Part shown: positions 1-8,635 of the stretch, one piece after another
How positions within the stretch are numbered: position 1 is the first letter of the stretch
Layout: every line of letters starts with the position of its first letter
Source: Pontiellaceae bacterium
Lineage (GTDB): Bacteria > Verrucomicrobiota > Kiritimatiellia > Kiritimatiellales > Pontiellaceae
Assembly (NCBI GenBank): GCA_016937945.1
Contig: JAFGVP010000051.1
Span: forward strand, 1 to 64,000
Reading direction: 5' to 3'
Length of the DNA stretch: 64,000 bases
Made by a program: the position numbers and the translations under genes
The notes under the pieces: model-generated
Told to the model about the DNA's origin: nothing
What the model saw: only the letters and a program-made list of their open reading frames with translations
Database searches by the model: none

Positions 1-110
1 ACAACCTTTAATAGCATTCAAATCTCCATGGCGGCTTTTATGAGGTTGAAATCTGCCGATCACGCGGACTCCGTAAGATTGCGGAAGAACTATTAATCAG
101 GGAGGGTATC

Positions 111-2522
111 ATGTTTAACACAGGTCAATTCGGTATAGTTCGGCTTTTTGTTTTTTTAACTTTGGCTGTGATCGTGAATATGGAGGCTCAGTCACAGACC
201 TATAATTTACTTGACTACCGGGGCTCTACAGCACCCGGTGCCTTATGGTTCTATTCCGGACGGGATTGGGACGGACTTCCTTCCGAGACCCGCGTGCAGG
301 TTGTTTCTAGCAATCAAGTCATAACCTGTTATACGGGGCAGTCATCTCCAGTTTCCTGTTCTCTGGAAACGGTGAACTATCTGTACGAAATAGGAACCCT
401 TCATACAAACGGTTCGTTTGCGGTGACTGATCAGTGGAACGAATTTCGCACCTATGACGGCGCTATGCGCTATCAGGGCGATGATATGGATGGCGAACAG
501 ACGCGTTTTGATGGAGGATTGAATATGGGCGGGACATTTGCCGTTGGACAGACGGTTACCAATTCCGCGAGCCTCTATCTGGATGGAATATATCGGAAAG
601 ATGTATCGATTAATGTGCAGTTGCTGGGAATAGAGACTGTAACTCTACTTGCTGGTACATTTGAGGATTGTTTGCACCTGCGCTTCAGTCCGGACAATGG
701 GAATCCTGATGATCAGGTTTGGGATGAGTGGCGCTCAATAACCTTGGGTATTGTAAAAATGAAGGGGATCTCTGGGCGGGGTAGCGACCGGTTGCGAGAG
801 TTGGAATGGTACCACGCTCCGGTTACTGGCATTTTCGCAGCTACGGCCTATGGGCATTTTAATATTCGGGATGGGGTGGATGGATTTAACGAACCCGATT
901 CCCTGACCCTATCGGTTTCAACTGTTGGCGGAAGCAACCATACGATTCGCGTGACCGGCGATGGTGGGGAATTTACTGCACCGGTGGTTCAGACCGGAGA
1001 GCAGGAAGGTGCAGTATTGAGGAATCTTTCGCCATTGGATTTCGACGGATGGAACATTCCTGAAATCTACTATCTGGCCGATGGCGGAAACCGGGTGTTC
1101 GCATTTCGCGGCCAAGAGGATGCCGATCTCTACGATCTGAGCATTATGGGTTCGGCCTTGTCTGACGCCGCGAGCGTAACGGTGGATGATTTTGTCGGGA
1201 CATGGGCGATGAAAGGATTCAGCAACGACAACCTGAAAAATCCGGCGGAAGTATTTTCACCTATGGCCTTTAACCTCACGGTTTCCAAGGTGGATGCCAC
1301 CCATCTCACGGCTTCCATCGAGGGAATGGATATTCCGCTGGTCATTAGCGGCCAAACGGCCATGCTTCAATCCGGTCCAGTATCCTTGCTGGGCTCCCGG
1401 GTGGTACATTTCCAGATGAGTACCGATGGCGCAGGGGTGTCGCTTTTTATGGGCACGACAGAGCGGGCGGATAATACTGATGCAAGCGCTTTTATAGGGT
1501 TGGGGAGCGTCGTTTCCTTGCCCGTTATTCGAGCGGCACTCTTTCCGACAGCAGGCGGGTTGGTGGTAAGTTGGAATGCCGTGGATGGGTATGCCTGTGA
1601 TGTGTTCTGGACATCGAATCTGACCAATACCTTCCAATCGATTGCGGCCGGACTCTTTTACCCGCAAGATAGCTATACCGACACGGTGCATTCCGCTACA
1701 TCAGTCGGCTACTATCGGGTTTCCGCCGCTAAAGGGTCTTCTGCTCCGGCGGGCATGGTGCTGATCCCTGCCGGAACCAACAGCGGAACCGTTCCCGAAT
1801 CCGGCGCTTATTCGCTGACAGTTACGAATTCGTTCTATATGGATGCGACGGAGGTGACTAAAGCGCAGTGGGACTCGGTTTATTCCTGGGCGATCACGAA
1901 TGGCTATAGCTTTAGAAATTCCGGTTTGGGCAAGGGAACTGATCATCCGGTGCATACCGTCAATTGGTACGACTGCGTAAAGTGGTGCAACGCCCGTAGT
2001 GAAAAGGATGGAAAAACTCCGTGTTATACCGTGAGCGGAAGCTCGTATAAAACCGGCGAAAGCGCACCGGACTGCAACTTTGACGCTAACGGTTATCGCT
2101 TGCCGACGAACGATGAATGGGAGTATGCCGCGCGCGGCGGGCAGTTCGGCAATCGCTTCCCGTGGGGCGACACAATCACGCACAGTGAGGCTAATTATTG
2201 GAGTTATTGGTCTGATGGTGAACCGTATTATTTCTACGATGAGAACTCAGCGAGCGGGTATCATCCAGACTATTATGACTTTTTTGAAGGCGGACCTCCG
2301 TACACGAGTCCGGCGGCGAGTTTTGCGTCGAATGGGTATGGTTTGTATGATATGAGCGGAAATGTGTGCGAATGGTGTTGGGATGCGATATACTCGTCCC
2401 ACCGGTACTTCCGGGGCGGGAGTTGGTTCCACCACGCGTACTACGCGCGTTGCGACTTCGCGTATTGGAACTACCCTTACTCCGCCTACGATTACTACGG
2501 GTTTCGGGCTGTCTGCCGTTAA
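111..2522 (+). CDS. Secreted protein with C-terminal SUMF1 (FGE-like) domain
   Basis: 803 aa. The N-terminus has a hydrophobic stretch (LFVFLTLAVIV) followed by a polar segment, consistent with a signal peptide, so the protein is probably exported. Residues about 30-235 form a beta-rich domain I cannot name with confidence. A middle region (about 240-545) looks like tandem beta domains. From about residue 549 (GMVLIPAG) to the end is a SUMF1/formylglycine-generating-enzyme fold, with the landmarks YRLPTNDEWEYAARGG, SGNVCEW, FRGGSW and GFRAVCR. The region after RGGSW reads FHHAYYARC and lacks the first of the paired cysteines that true sulfatase-activating enzymes use, so catalytic FGE activity is doubtful. 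The start is supported by GGAGGG at 101-106. It stands alone, with no flagellar link visible. Confidence 0.75.
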   Translation: MFNTGQFGIVRLFVFLTLAVIVNMEAQSQTYNLLDYRGSTAPGALWFYSGRDWDGLPSETRVQVVSSNQVITCYTGQSSPVSCSLETVNYLYEIGTLHTNGSFAVTDQWNEFRTYDGAMRYQGDDMDGEQTRFDGGLNMGGTFAVGQTVTNSASLYLDGIYRKDVSINVQLLGIETVTLLAGTFEDCLHLRFSPDNGNPDDQVWDEWRSITLGIVKMKGISGRGSDRLRELEWYHAPVTGIFAATAYGHFNIRDGVDGFNEPDSLTLSVSTVGGSNHTIRVTGDGGEFTAPVVQTGEQEGAVLRNLSPLDFDGWNIPEIYYLADGGNRVFAFRGQEDADLYDLSIMGSALSDAASVTVDDFVGTWAMKGFSNDNLKNPAEVFSPMAFNLTVSKVDATHLTASIEGMDIPLVISGQTAMLQSGPVSLLGSRVVHFQMSTDGAGVSLFMGTTERADNTDASAFIGLGSVVSLPVIRAALFPTAGGLVVSWNAVDGYACDVFWTSNLTNTFQSIAAGLFYPQDSYTDTVHSATSVGYYRVSAAKGSSAPAGMVLIPAGTNSGTVPESGAYSLTVTNSFYMDATEVTKAQWDSVYSWAITNGYSFRNSGLGKGTDHPVHTVNWYDCVKWCNARSEKDGKTPCYTVSGSSYKTGESAPDCNFDANGYRLPTNDEWEYAARGGQFGNRFPWGDTITHSEANYWSYWSDGEPYYFYDENSASGYHPDYYDFFEGGPPYTSPAASFASNGYGLYDMSGNVCEWCWDAIYSSHRYFRGGSWFHHAYYARCDFAYWNYPYSAYDYYGFRAVCR

Positions 2523-2630
2523 AACCATCGATCTGCTCACCCAGATCATGGGGATGAGCTTCAATGAAGTGATGAAACAACTGGAGAAATCCATGTAGCC
2601 GCAGACATCATAAATCGCATTAAACAATAC

Positions 2631-2664
2631 GACCGCAACGGCTCAGATGTTGATGCGGTCTTTT
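2631..2664 (+). terminator. Possible rho-independent terminator
   Basis: Arms GACCGCA (2631-2637) and TGCGGTC (2654-2660) are perfectly complementary and are followed by TTTT. The 16-nt loop is long, so it may be weak. It lies about 110 bp after the SUMF1-domain gene. Confidence 0.45.
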
Positions 2665-2861
2665 GCATTCGGCCACAGCCGTCATAAGTAGAGCGAGTCC
2701 CATTTGATCGGGTTTTCAGGGCAACTCGACCCAGTTCTTTAAAAGACCCGAGCCCTGGTGCGTAATGTCGCGGCAGCGAATGCGGCGAACCTTGATTTTG
2801 TATGGTTGGCATCGGATTTGGACGCACCCCTGTCTTTGAGGGAGGTGCGATTCGGTTAGAT

Positions 2862-2929
2862 TAGGCCCCGTCCCACATCACCGATCAAGCCCGCCAGACG
2901 GGCAGAACGGTTATGTGGGACGGGGCCTA
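2862..2929. repeat. 17-bp perfect inverted repeat with nested hairpin
   Basis: Arm 2862-2878 (TAGGCCCCGTCCCACAT) is the exact reverse complement of arm 2913-2929. The 34-nt loop contains a second hairpin, GCCCG (2889-2893) with CGGGC (2899-2903). No T-run follows, so it is not an ordinary terminator. It could be a structured RNA, a mobile-element relic or a protein binding site. Confidence 0.7.
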
Positions 2930-3426
2930 TGTATCCGCACTCCGTGTTGGGTATCAGCGGGTTCGTGAAACCGAAATGCTGACTGCAAACCACCAGATTG
3001 AAATTCAGACAGAACCGGAACGCAACCGGGCGGGTTTGCAGACCGCCGCGGCATCTCTTTCGGATGGTCGGCTGTGCTGGTTTCAATCGCGCTTGGTTTC
3101 CTTGCCGTGGTCCCGGTCGCGTTTGCGTCGTTCGTTCAGTCTTACAAAATCAGTTGTGAGGATCAATGAATGCCTGCATGGCCCGGTTTGATTCAGTGAT
3201 GATCGCGTAAATGCGTTTTGGTTTTGCCTCCTTCCGTCCCGGAAGCTGTCGGTTCGAATCATCCTTCGTTTAAAATGGCTTCGCTATTTGGCGACGACAC
3301 GCTAGCATAGTGAGGAAGTTGAATGCGATCGGGATTCTGAAGACAGGCTTTTCTGTTTTTTTTCGATACGATCGTTCTTTGCCGAATGGCGCGCATGCAG
3401 AACAAGGAACAGTTCGGGAGTTGCTC

Positions 3427-4083
3427 ATGCAGTTGGATGTAGCCGGTTTGGATCGGATGCGCAGAATGCTGCGTCATCGTTTGCTGAATTTTGTGTCGGG
3501 AGTGAAGTCCGCCAATGTGCTGCTGGCTTCCGAGCTAGAAGATCGTCTTGCTCCGCGCGAGCGCGAATATTTTTCCATGATTCAGAAGGAGTGCGATCTG
3601 ATTACCTTCATGACCGAGCGGCTGGAATCGCTTTTTGCGGTTCTGCCGGCTCCGGCGCCGGCGCGGCTGGAGGATGCGATCATGACAATTATGACGGATG
3701 TTCGCGGCGTGCATCCCATGGCTGATATTGCACTTGAGCTCGATCCAGCGTGCACTGGGCACGAGCTGAAAGTCTGCAGCTCTGCATTGCGGACAGCGCT
3801 TATGGAGTCGGTTTCCAATGCGTATGAGTTTTCGCGCAAACCGGTGTCCATTTCGATTGCCGACTCCGATCAGGCGTGCCGGATTCAGGTTCTGGATGAA
3901 GGGAGGCCGATGACGGATGAGGTGATTGCAATGGCCTTCGAGCCGTTCTATTCAACGCGTCCGCGGCATGTTGGAGTTGGACTTTCCATTGCAAAGCGAT
4001 ATGTTGAGGATCGATCTGGAGCAATGACCATCTCCAGCTGCGAGGATGGGAACTGCACAGCATTCGTGCTTCCTTACATGTAG
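3427..4083 (+). CDS. Soluble sensor histidine kinase, probable flagellar FlgS/FlrB role
   Basis: 218 aa from ATG 3427, chosen because GGGAG (3416-3420) sits at good spacing. An in-frame GTG at 3310 would add 39 residues but lacks a ribosome site. No transmembrane or separate sensor domain is visible. His17 in RHRLLNFVSG is the likely phospho-acceptor. The ATPase part shows the N box (ESVSNAYEFS, Asn131), a G1-like DEGRPM, and the F/G2 region FEPFYSTRPRHVGVGLSIAKR. It lies 23 nt before a sigma-54 activator gene, the arrangement of FlgS/FlgR and FlrB/FlrC pairs that switch on rod and hook genes. That role is inferred from the pairing and from the sigma-54 sites downstream. The signal it senses is unknown. 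Confidence 0.75.
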   Translation: MQLDVAGLDRMRRMLRHRLLNFVSGVKSANVLLASELEDRLAPREREYFSMIQKECDLITFMTERLESLFAVLPAPAPARLEDAIMTIMTDVRGVHPMADIALELDPACTGHELKVCSSALRTALMESVSNAYEFSRKPVSISIADSDQACRIQVLDEGRPMTDEVIAMAFEPFYSTRPRHVGVGLSIAKRYVEDRSGAMTISSCEDGNCTAFVLPYM

Positions 4084-4106
4084 GAAAGCGGGCCGAGGGG
4101 ATAAAG

Positions 4107-5504
4107 ATGTCAAAAAAGATTACGTTTAACGACATGAAGGTGCTGGTGGTGGATGACGACGACCTGCTCCGCCGCGTCATTTATGACAACCTGATCAATT
4201 GCGAGTGTGACGTCATGGCGGCGGATTCGCTGCATGACGCACGACGTTTGCTGGCATCCGATACGTTTGATGTCATGATTTGCGACATGCGTCTGCCCGA
4301 TGGTGATGGGCTCGACCTGATGAAGGAACAGCGAGAAAGTAATCCCGGCATGGAAGTGGTCGTTATGACGGCTTATGCGAATGTGGATACCGCGGTTGAA
4401 GCCATCAAAAACGGGGCTTTTGATTATCTCTCCAAGCCGTTTGAGGATGGTCAGCTTTTCAAGATCCTCCGGAATATTGAAGAAAAGCGCACGCTTTCGC
4501 GTAAGGTCGCCACACTGACCGACTATTCGATGCGCGAGTTTGACGGTTTCCTTCAGTTTGACCAGATGATCGGTACGTCTGCGATGACCGACATTTTTGA
4601 GATGGCCAAACGCGTCGCCAAAGTGGATGCCACGGTGCTGATCCTTGGAGAGAGCGGCTCCGGTAAGGGCATGCTTTCAAAAGCGATTCATCGCACCAGT
4701 CCGCGGGCCAGCGCGCCGTTTGTGGAGATCAACTGTTCCGCCATTCCGGAGCACCTGCTTGAAAGTGAGCTGTTCGGTTATGAAAAGGGTGCTTTTACCG
4801 ATGCCAAGGACAAGAAGGTTGGTCTTTTCGAGGTTGCAGAGGGCGGCACGATTTTTCTCGATGAGATTGGTGATATGGATCTGGCCCTTCAGGCAAAGGT
4901 TCTTAAGGTTCTTGAAGATAAGGAGTTCCGTCGGCTTGGGGCGCTTAAGCCGACGCATGTGGATGTGCGGATTCTGGCTGCAACCAATCGTAATCTGAAA
5001 GATCTGGTCAGCGAAGGTAAGTTTCGTGAAGACCTTTATTACCGCCTGTCGGTAGTGCCGATCCAGGTGCCGCCGCTACGTAAGCACCGCGACAGCATAA
5101 TTCCGATGTCCAACTATTTCCTCCAGCTCTTCGGTAAGCAGATGGGCAGCGGGGTGAAAGCATTTGAACCCGCGGCGCTGGAAGTGCTCACCAGTTATGA
5201 CTGGCCGGGCAATGTGCGAGAGCTGCGAAATGTGATTGAGCGAGGTCTGATTCTCAGTGAGGGTGAAAAGGTTAATGCCGGAGCGCTTGGCCTGAGTCTG
5301 GTTGGTCGTACTGCAACGCCTGTCACCGCGGGGCCGTCTGCTGAGGATGAAAATGAAGAGCTGCTTCCGCTGGCAGAAGTGGAAAAACGGTACATTCAGA
5401 AAGTGCTGGAGCGACATGGCGGTAATCGCAACGCGGCCGCCGATGTACTCAAGATTCATCGAACCACGCTCTATAAGAAGATCGAGACCTACAAGCTGGG
5501 CTGA
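4107..5504 (+). CDS. Sigma-54-dependent response regulator (FlgR/FlrC/NtrC type)
   Basis: 465 aa, with three domains in order. The receiver (about 7-125) has DDDD near the N-terminus, phospho-acceptor Asp60 in CDMRLP, and the conserved Lys in LSKPF. The AAA+ sigma-54 interaction domain (about 150-385) has Walker A GESGSGKG at 181-188 and Walker B TIFLDEIGD. Its loop-1 motif reads GAFTDA at 228-233, where most relatives have GAFTGA. A Fis-type helix-turn-helix ends the protein (GGNRNAAADVLKIHRTTLYKK). It follows the kinase gene and precedes a flagellar cluster with many -24/-12 promoters and rpoN, so it is the obvious candidate activator of that regulon. Confidence 0.88.
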   Translation: MSKKITFNDMKVLVVDDDDLLRRVIYDNLINCECDVMAADSLHDARRLLASDTFDVMICDMRLPDGDGLDLMKEQRESNPGMEVVVMTAYANVDTAVEAIKNGAFDYLSKPFEDGQLFKILRNIEEKRTLSRKVATLTDYSMREFDGFLQFDQMIGTSAMTDIFEMAKRVAKVDATVLILGESGSGKGMLSKAIHRTSPRASAPFVEINCSAIPEHLLESELFGYEKGAFTDAKDKKVGLFEVAEGGTIFLDEIGDMDLALQAKVLKVLEDKEFRRLGALKPTHVDVRILAATNRNLKDLVSEGKFREDLYYRLSVVPIQVPPLRKHRDSIIPMSNYFLQLFGKQMGSGVKAFEPAALEVLTSYDWPGNVRELRNVIERGLILSEGEKVNAGALGLSLVGRTATPVTAGPSAEDENEELLPLAEVEKRYIQKVLERHGGNRNAAADVLKIHRTTLYKKIETYKLG

Positions 5505-5530
5505 TTTTCCTTCATATATGGGTGAAAAGA

Positions 5531-5562
5531 GGGCGCGGAAACCACTGCGCCCTTTCTTTTTT
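5531..5562 (+). terminator. Rho-independent terminator after the activator gene
   Basis: GGGCGC (5531-5536) pairs with GCGCCC (5547-5552), followed by TTTCTTTTTT. It separates the regulatory pair from the fliS unit. Confidence 0.75.
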
Positions 5563-5601
5563 CATGTGCTGTGAAGAAGGTGTTTTCCTCATTTCCATCT
5601 G

Positions 5602-5618
5602 TGGCATCGCGCCTGCTA
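5602..5618 (+). promoter_or_regulatory. Sigma-54 promoter of fliS
   Basis: TGGCATCGCGCCTGCTA has the -24 GG and -12 GC at exact sigma-54 spacing. The C of the -12 GC is at 5616, so transcription should start near 5628. That gives fliS a leader of about 100 nt with its own ribosome site. Confidence 0.85.
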
Positions 5619-5725
5619 CCTTCTTGTCGGCGGTTTTTATCATACTTCTGATTCGCAAAAACTGCTGAAACCTGAGCCGGCGGAGACCGGCAAGCGAAAG
5701 AGGGAAGTTGAAAGGTGGAAATTTG

Positions 5726-6172
5726 ATGACTGAGATTAATCCTTATCAGAAAAGTGCGGTAACAACCGCAACAGCCATGGAGCTCGTGCTGATGGTGTAC
5801 GATGAGTGCATCCGCACGCTGGACCTGGCTGAGGAGGCGTTCAGCATCGAAGGCCCCGACTCCATTCAGGCCATCGGAAAGCAGATCATCCATGCGCAGG
5901 AAACAATCACCGAGCTCTCGCTTTCTCTGGATATGGAGCGTGGCGGAGATATTGCCATGAACCTGTACCGGGTGTATGACTTCATGATTTCGCACCTCAG
6001 TAAGGCCAATGCAAAGAAAGAGCTTAAGCCGATTCAGGAGGTTCGCGAAATGATGGTGGATCTTCGGGAAGCTTGGCAGCAGGTATCCGGGCAGGAAGCC
6101 ATGATGCAGGATGAAAATAACAATCCTTCTCCTCCCGGGAACAGCGGTGGACGCTTCCGTCTGGCTGGTTAG
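5726..6172 (+). CDS. fliS: Flagellin export chaperone FliS
   Basis: 148 aa, close to the usual FliS length. The N-terminus (INPYQKSAVTTATAMELVLMVYDECIRTLDLAEEAF) carries the family signature YQ...T...EL..MLYD. The body is predicted helical, with an acidic, Gly/Pro-rich tail. FliS binds the C-terminus of unpolymerised flagellin in the cytoplasm and hands it to the export gate. ATG 5726 is chosen because AAAGGTGG lies just upstream. A TTG at 5708 would leave no spacing for a ribosome site. It is the first gene after a sigma-54 promoter and is followed at 12 nt by a FliT-like gene. fliD, the usual neighbour, is absent here. Confidence 0.88.
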   Translation: MTEINPYQKSAVTTATAMELVLMVYDECIRTLDLAEEAFSIEGPDSIQAIGKQIIHAQETITELSLSLDMERGGDIAMNLYRVYDFMISHLSKANAKKELKPIQEVREMMVDLREAWQQVSGQEAMMQDENNNPSPPGNSGGRFRLAG

Positions 6173-6184
6173 GAGGGTTTCCGC

Positions 6185-6475
6185 ATGTCATTGATCAAAG
6201 AGCTGGAACTTATTGAATCCCGAATGAAGCGGGCTTTTGAACTGCGCCGCATGGATACCTTTCGGCAGTTGATGTCCGAGCGGGTTCTGCTGCTCCGGCG
6301 CGCTCCGGCATCACCGGAAAAAGAGCAGTTTCTTGAACGGGCGCTTCTGCAGGCGGAGCAATGGACCGAGCGGCTCGGGCGCGGCATGGGAGATGTGCGC
6401 ACGCGACAGGCTTATATGCGTGATCAGACGGCATATCGTGCCCGGTCCAGCCATCGGATCAACCGTTCCTGCTAG
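6185..6475 (+). CDS. Small FliT-like flagellar chaperone (tentative)
   Basis: 96 aa, helical and highly charged (ELIESRMKRAFELRRMDTFRQLMSERVLLLRR), with no membrane segment. Its length, charge and position directly after fliS match FliT-type chaperones, which bind the filament cap FliD. The sequence itself is not diagnostic. GGAGGG upstream supports the start. It ends about 25 bp before the fliO promoter. Confidence 0.5.
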   Translation: MSLIKELELIESRMKRAFELRRMDTFRQLMSERVLLLRRAPASPEKEQFLERALLQAEQWTERLGRGMGDVRTRQAYMRDQTAYRARSSHRINRSC

Positions 6476-6501
6476 CCTCTGTTTTTCCTCGCTTTTTCGC
6501 G

Positions 6502-6518
6502 TGGCATCAGCCCTGCTA
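6502..6518 (+). promoter_or_regulatory. Sigma-54 promoter of fliO operon, start-codon-proximal
   Basis: TGGCATCAGCCCTGCTA matches the local consensus. The C of the -12 GC is at 6516 and the fliO ATG begins at 6529, exactly 13 nt later. The predicted +1 (about 6528) abuts the ATG. An AAGGAG at 6518-6523 would lie outside this transcript and could serve only read-through mRNA from the fliS promoter. Confidence 0.85.
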
Positions 6519-6528
6519 AGGAGTGGGC

Positions 6529-6822
6529 ATGGACACGAATTCTATAGGTATGGGGCAGGACGGCCTGCTTGTTATCCGCATGCTTACTTCACTGATTCTG
6601 GTGCTGGGAGCAATGGCGGGCATCTATTTCTGGCTCAAACGCCGCGGCGGGGTTCCAGGAAGCGGTCAGCGCCGGATGCGTGTGATTGAACGACTGGCGG
6701 TTGATTCCCGCCGCAGTATCCTGCTCCTTCAGGTGGATGACGAGGAAATCGTCGTCGGTGTCGGAAATGACGGCATGTCGCGTATCAAAACCCTCAGTCC
6801 GAAGGGGGAGAGCGATGCGTAA
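6529..6822 (+). CDS. fliO: Flagellar export component FliO
   Basis: 97 aa. One membrane segment near the N-terminus (LVIRMLTSLILVLGAMAGIYFWL) is followed by a small cytoplasmic domain with the FliO pattern MRVIERLAVDSRRSILLLQVDDEEIVVGV. FliO helps assemble the FliP ring of the export gate. It is immediately followed by fliP with an 8-nt overlap. ATG 6529 is preferred over an in-frame GTG at 6523 because of the promoter spacing. Confidence 0.82.
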   Translation: MDTNSIGMGQDGLLVIRMLTSLILVLGAMAGIYFWLKRRGGVPGSGQRRMRVIERLAVDSRRSILLLQVDDEEIVVGVGNDGMSRIKTLSPKGESDA

Positions 6823-7573
6823 GTGGACCTGGATCATCCTGCTTTTTGTTCTTGGAGGAACGCTGGCGGCGTTTGGTCAGCAGACCAGCTCGGTCATGGG
6901 CCCCGGAATCAATATTCAGATCGGAACGCCAGGCGAAGAGCCCGAGGGTTTATCCCAGGCGATCCGCATTGTCATGCTGCTCACCGTGCTGAGTCTTGCG
7001 CCTTCATTTGTCATCATGACGACCTCCTTTACCCGCATTCTCGTGGTTTTCGGGTTTCTGCGCCGGGCGCTGGGAACCCAGTCTGCGCCGCCATCGCAGG
7101 TACTTGCCGGTCTTTCGCTGTTTTTGACCATCTTTATCATGCTTCCGGTCTGGAAGCAGATTAACGAGCAGGCGATTGTTCCCTATCAGGCAAAGGAAAT
7201 CACGGCGGAGCAGGCGTGGGAGGCCGGCTTCGGACCGCTTCGTGAATTCATGGCGCGGCAGACCGGCGAAACGGAATTTGCCCTGTTTGTCGAGCTAAGC
7301 GGAGAAGAAGCGGTTGAAATGGATCAGGCCGAGTTGAATATTCTCGTACCCGCTTTTGTGCTGAGTGAGCTCAAAACCTCCTTCAAGCTGGGATTTCTGA
7401 TCTATCTTCCTTTTCTCCTGATTGATCTGGTTTCTGCAACGGTACTGATGTCGCTGGGTATGATGATGCTTCCGCCGATGATGATATCACTGCCCATCAA
7501 GATTCTGTTTTTCGTGCTGGCCGATGGTTGGACCGTTCTGGTCCGGGGCCTGCTGGCAAGTTTTATGAGGTGA
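6815..7573 (+). CDS. fliP: Flagellar export gate protein FliP
   Basis: 252 aa, typical for FliP. A cleavable signal peptide (WIILLFVLGGTLAAFGQQ) precedes the mature part. Signature stretches include LAPSFVIMTTSFTRILVVFGFLRRALG and SVTVLMSLGM-type helices near the C-terminus (SATVLMSLGMMMLPPMMISLP). FliP forms the core of the export gate with FliQ and FliR in the inner membrane. The start overlaps the fliO end, and GGGGGAG (6804-6810) provides a strong ribosome site. Confidence 0.95.
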   Translation: MRKWTWIILLFVLGGTLAAFGQQTSSVMGPGINIQIGTPGEEPEGLSQAIRIVMLLTVLSLAPSFVIMTTSFTRILVVFGFLRRALGTQSAPPSQVLAGLSLFLTIFIMLPVWKQINEQAIVPYQAKEITAEQAWEAGFGPLREFMARQTGETEFALFVELSGEEAVEMDQAELNILVPAFVLSELKTSFKLGFLIYLPFLLIDLVSATVLMSLGMMMLPPMMISLPIKILFFVLADGWTVLVRGLLASFMR

Positions 7574-7577
7574 CGCC

Positions 7578-7841
7578 GTGACGCCTGAATCTGCATTGGA
7601 AATCTGTCATTACACCTTGGTAACTGCTGCGAAGCTGGCCGCTCCGCATCTGATTGCCACGATTGTAATCGGCATGCTGATGAATATTCTTCAGACCGTA
7701 ACGCAGTTGAAGGATCAGTCGCTCACGTTTGTTCCTAAAATCGTTGTTGTCGGAGCCGTCGGCCTGTTGGCCCTTCCGTGGGAAATGCAGGTGGTAAACG
7801 CCTACTTTACCTATATTCTGGATATGTTCGGCACGGTATAG
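7578..7841 (+). CDS. fliQ: Flagellar export gate protein FliQ
   Basis: 87 aa with two membrane helices (AAPHLIATIVIGMLMNILQTVTQ and IVVVGAVGLLALPWEM). The conserved LKDQSLTFVPKI between them is diagnostic of FliQ. GTG start 4 nt after fliP. Part of the FliPQR export gate. Confidence 0.94.
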   Translation: MTPESALEICHYTLVTAAKLAAPHLIATIVIGMLMNILQTVTQLKDQSLTFVPKIVVVGAVGLLALPWEMQVVNAYFTYILDMFGTV

Positions 7842-7850
7842 GAATTCGCG

Positions 7851-8633
7851 ATGCAGATGCACCTTCCCATATTACCGATTGCCATGTTGCTGGTGCTGTT
7901 CCGTTTCGGATCGCTGGTCGGCATGACGGCCATTTTCGGCCGCCAGCTGATTCCGGTCCGGATCCGGCTGACGATTGCGCTGGCGCTGACCTGGTTTACC
8001 GTGGTGCATCTTCCTCCGGAATGGATGGCTTACTGCGCCGGCATCGATAACCTGATTGCTCTCGTTGTTGCAGCTCTTGGAGAGGTTCTGCTGGGCGCTG
8101 CGATCGGTTTGGTCTGCGATCTCTTTTTCGCGATTCTGAATATGGCCGGCGCGCTGATCAGCCGCGGAAGTTCCCTGATGATGGCCCGTATGCTGGACCC
8201 CACCAGCAATGAGCAGAGCGAAATTATCACGCTGCTCTTCACCATGCTCTTTTCGCTGCTGATTCTGCTTTGGGACGGTCACCTGTTCCTGATCAAGATG
8301 ACGGTTGAAAGCTTCCGGGTTCTTCCGCCGGGCTTTTTCTGGTTCCGGGAAGAACTGCTCGAGATGGTGGTGGTGCTGGGCTCGGACGTCTTTCGCTGGG
8401 GTGTCCGTTATTCTCTTCCGGTCATGATGGGAGGGCTGCTGGTCTCTGTTTCAATGGGCCTGATGGCGCGCATCGCGCCGGAATTCAACGTGCTGTTTCT
8501 GTCGCTGCCGTTCCGGCTGGGAGTCGGTATCGGGCTGCTGACGCTGTTCCTGATGTATGGTTATGATCCGATGTTTCGGCTCTTTGAAACGATGATGATG
8601 CATCTGAAATACATTTTAGCCGGAGCCGTCTGA
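7851..8633 (+). CDS. fliR: Flagellar export gate protein FliR
   Basis: 260 aa with about six hydrophobic segments. Family features include FRFGSLVGMTAIFGRQ.IPVRIR near the start, the PEFNVLFLSLPFRLGVGIGLL block and the final YGYDP. Completes the FliPQR complex of the inner-membrane export gate. It starts 9 nt after fliQ and ends 2 nt before flhB. Confidence 0.93.
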   Translation: MQMHLPILPIAMLLVLFRFGSLVGMTAIFGRQLIPVRIRLTIALALTWFTVVHLPPEWMAYCAGIDNLIALVVAALGEVLLGAAIGLVCDLFFAILNMAGALISRGSSLMMARMLDPTSNEQSEIITLLFTMLFSLLILLWDGHLFLIKMTVESFRVLPPGFFWFREELLEMVVVLGSDVFRWGVRYSLPVMMGGLLVSVSMGLMARIAPEFNVLFLSLPFRLGVGIGLLTLFLMYGYDPMFRLFETMMMHLKYILAGAV

Positions 8634-8635
8634 CC

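Larger units (their letters stand above)
2523..3426. other. Non-coding interval with several hairpins
   Basis: About 900 bp with no convincing protein-coding gene. It contains a possible terminator just after the SUMF1 gene, a 17-bp perfect inverted repeat with a nested hairpin (2862-2929), and a 9-bp inverted repeat pair (2983-2991 with 3033-3041). Short frames crossing it have no recognisable domains. The right end is the leader of the sensor-kinase gene. Confidence 0.5.

Noticed and set aside
549-2522. SUMF1 protein as a working sulfatase-activating enzyme
   Set aside because: The first active-site Cys region reads FHHAYYARC, and no sulfatase gene is nearby.
2807-2821. Sigma-54-like element TGGCATCGGATTTGG
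   Set aside because: The -12 GC is GG, and no gene start follows at a sensible distance.
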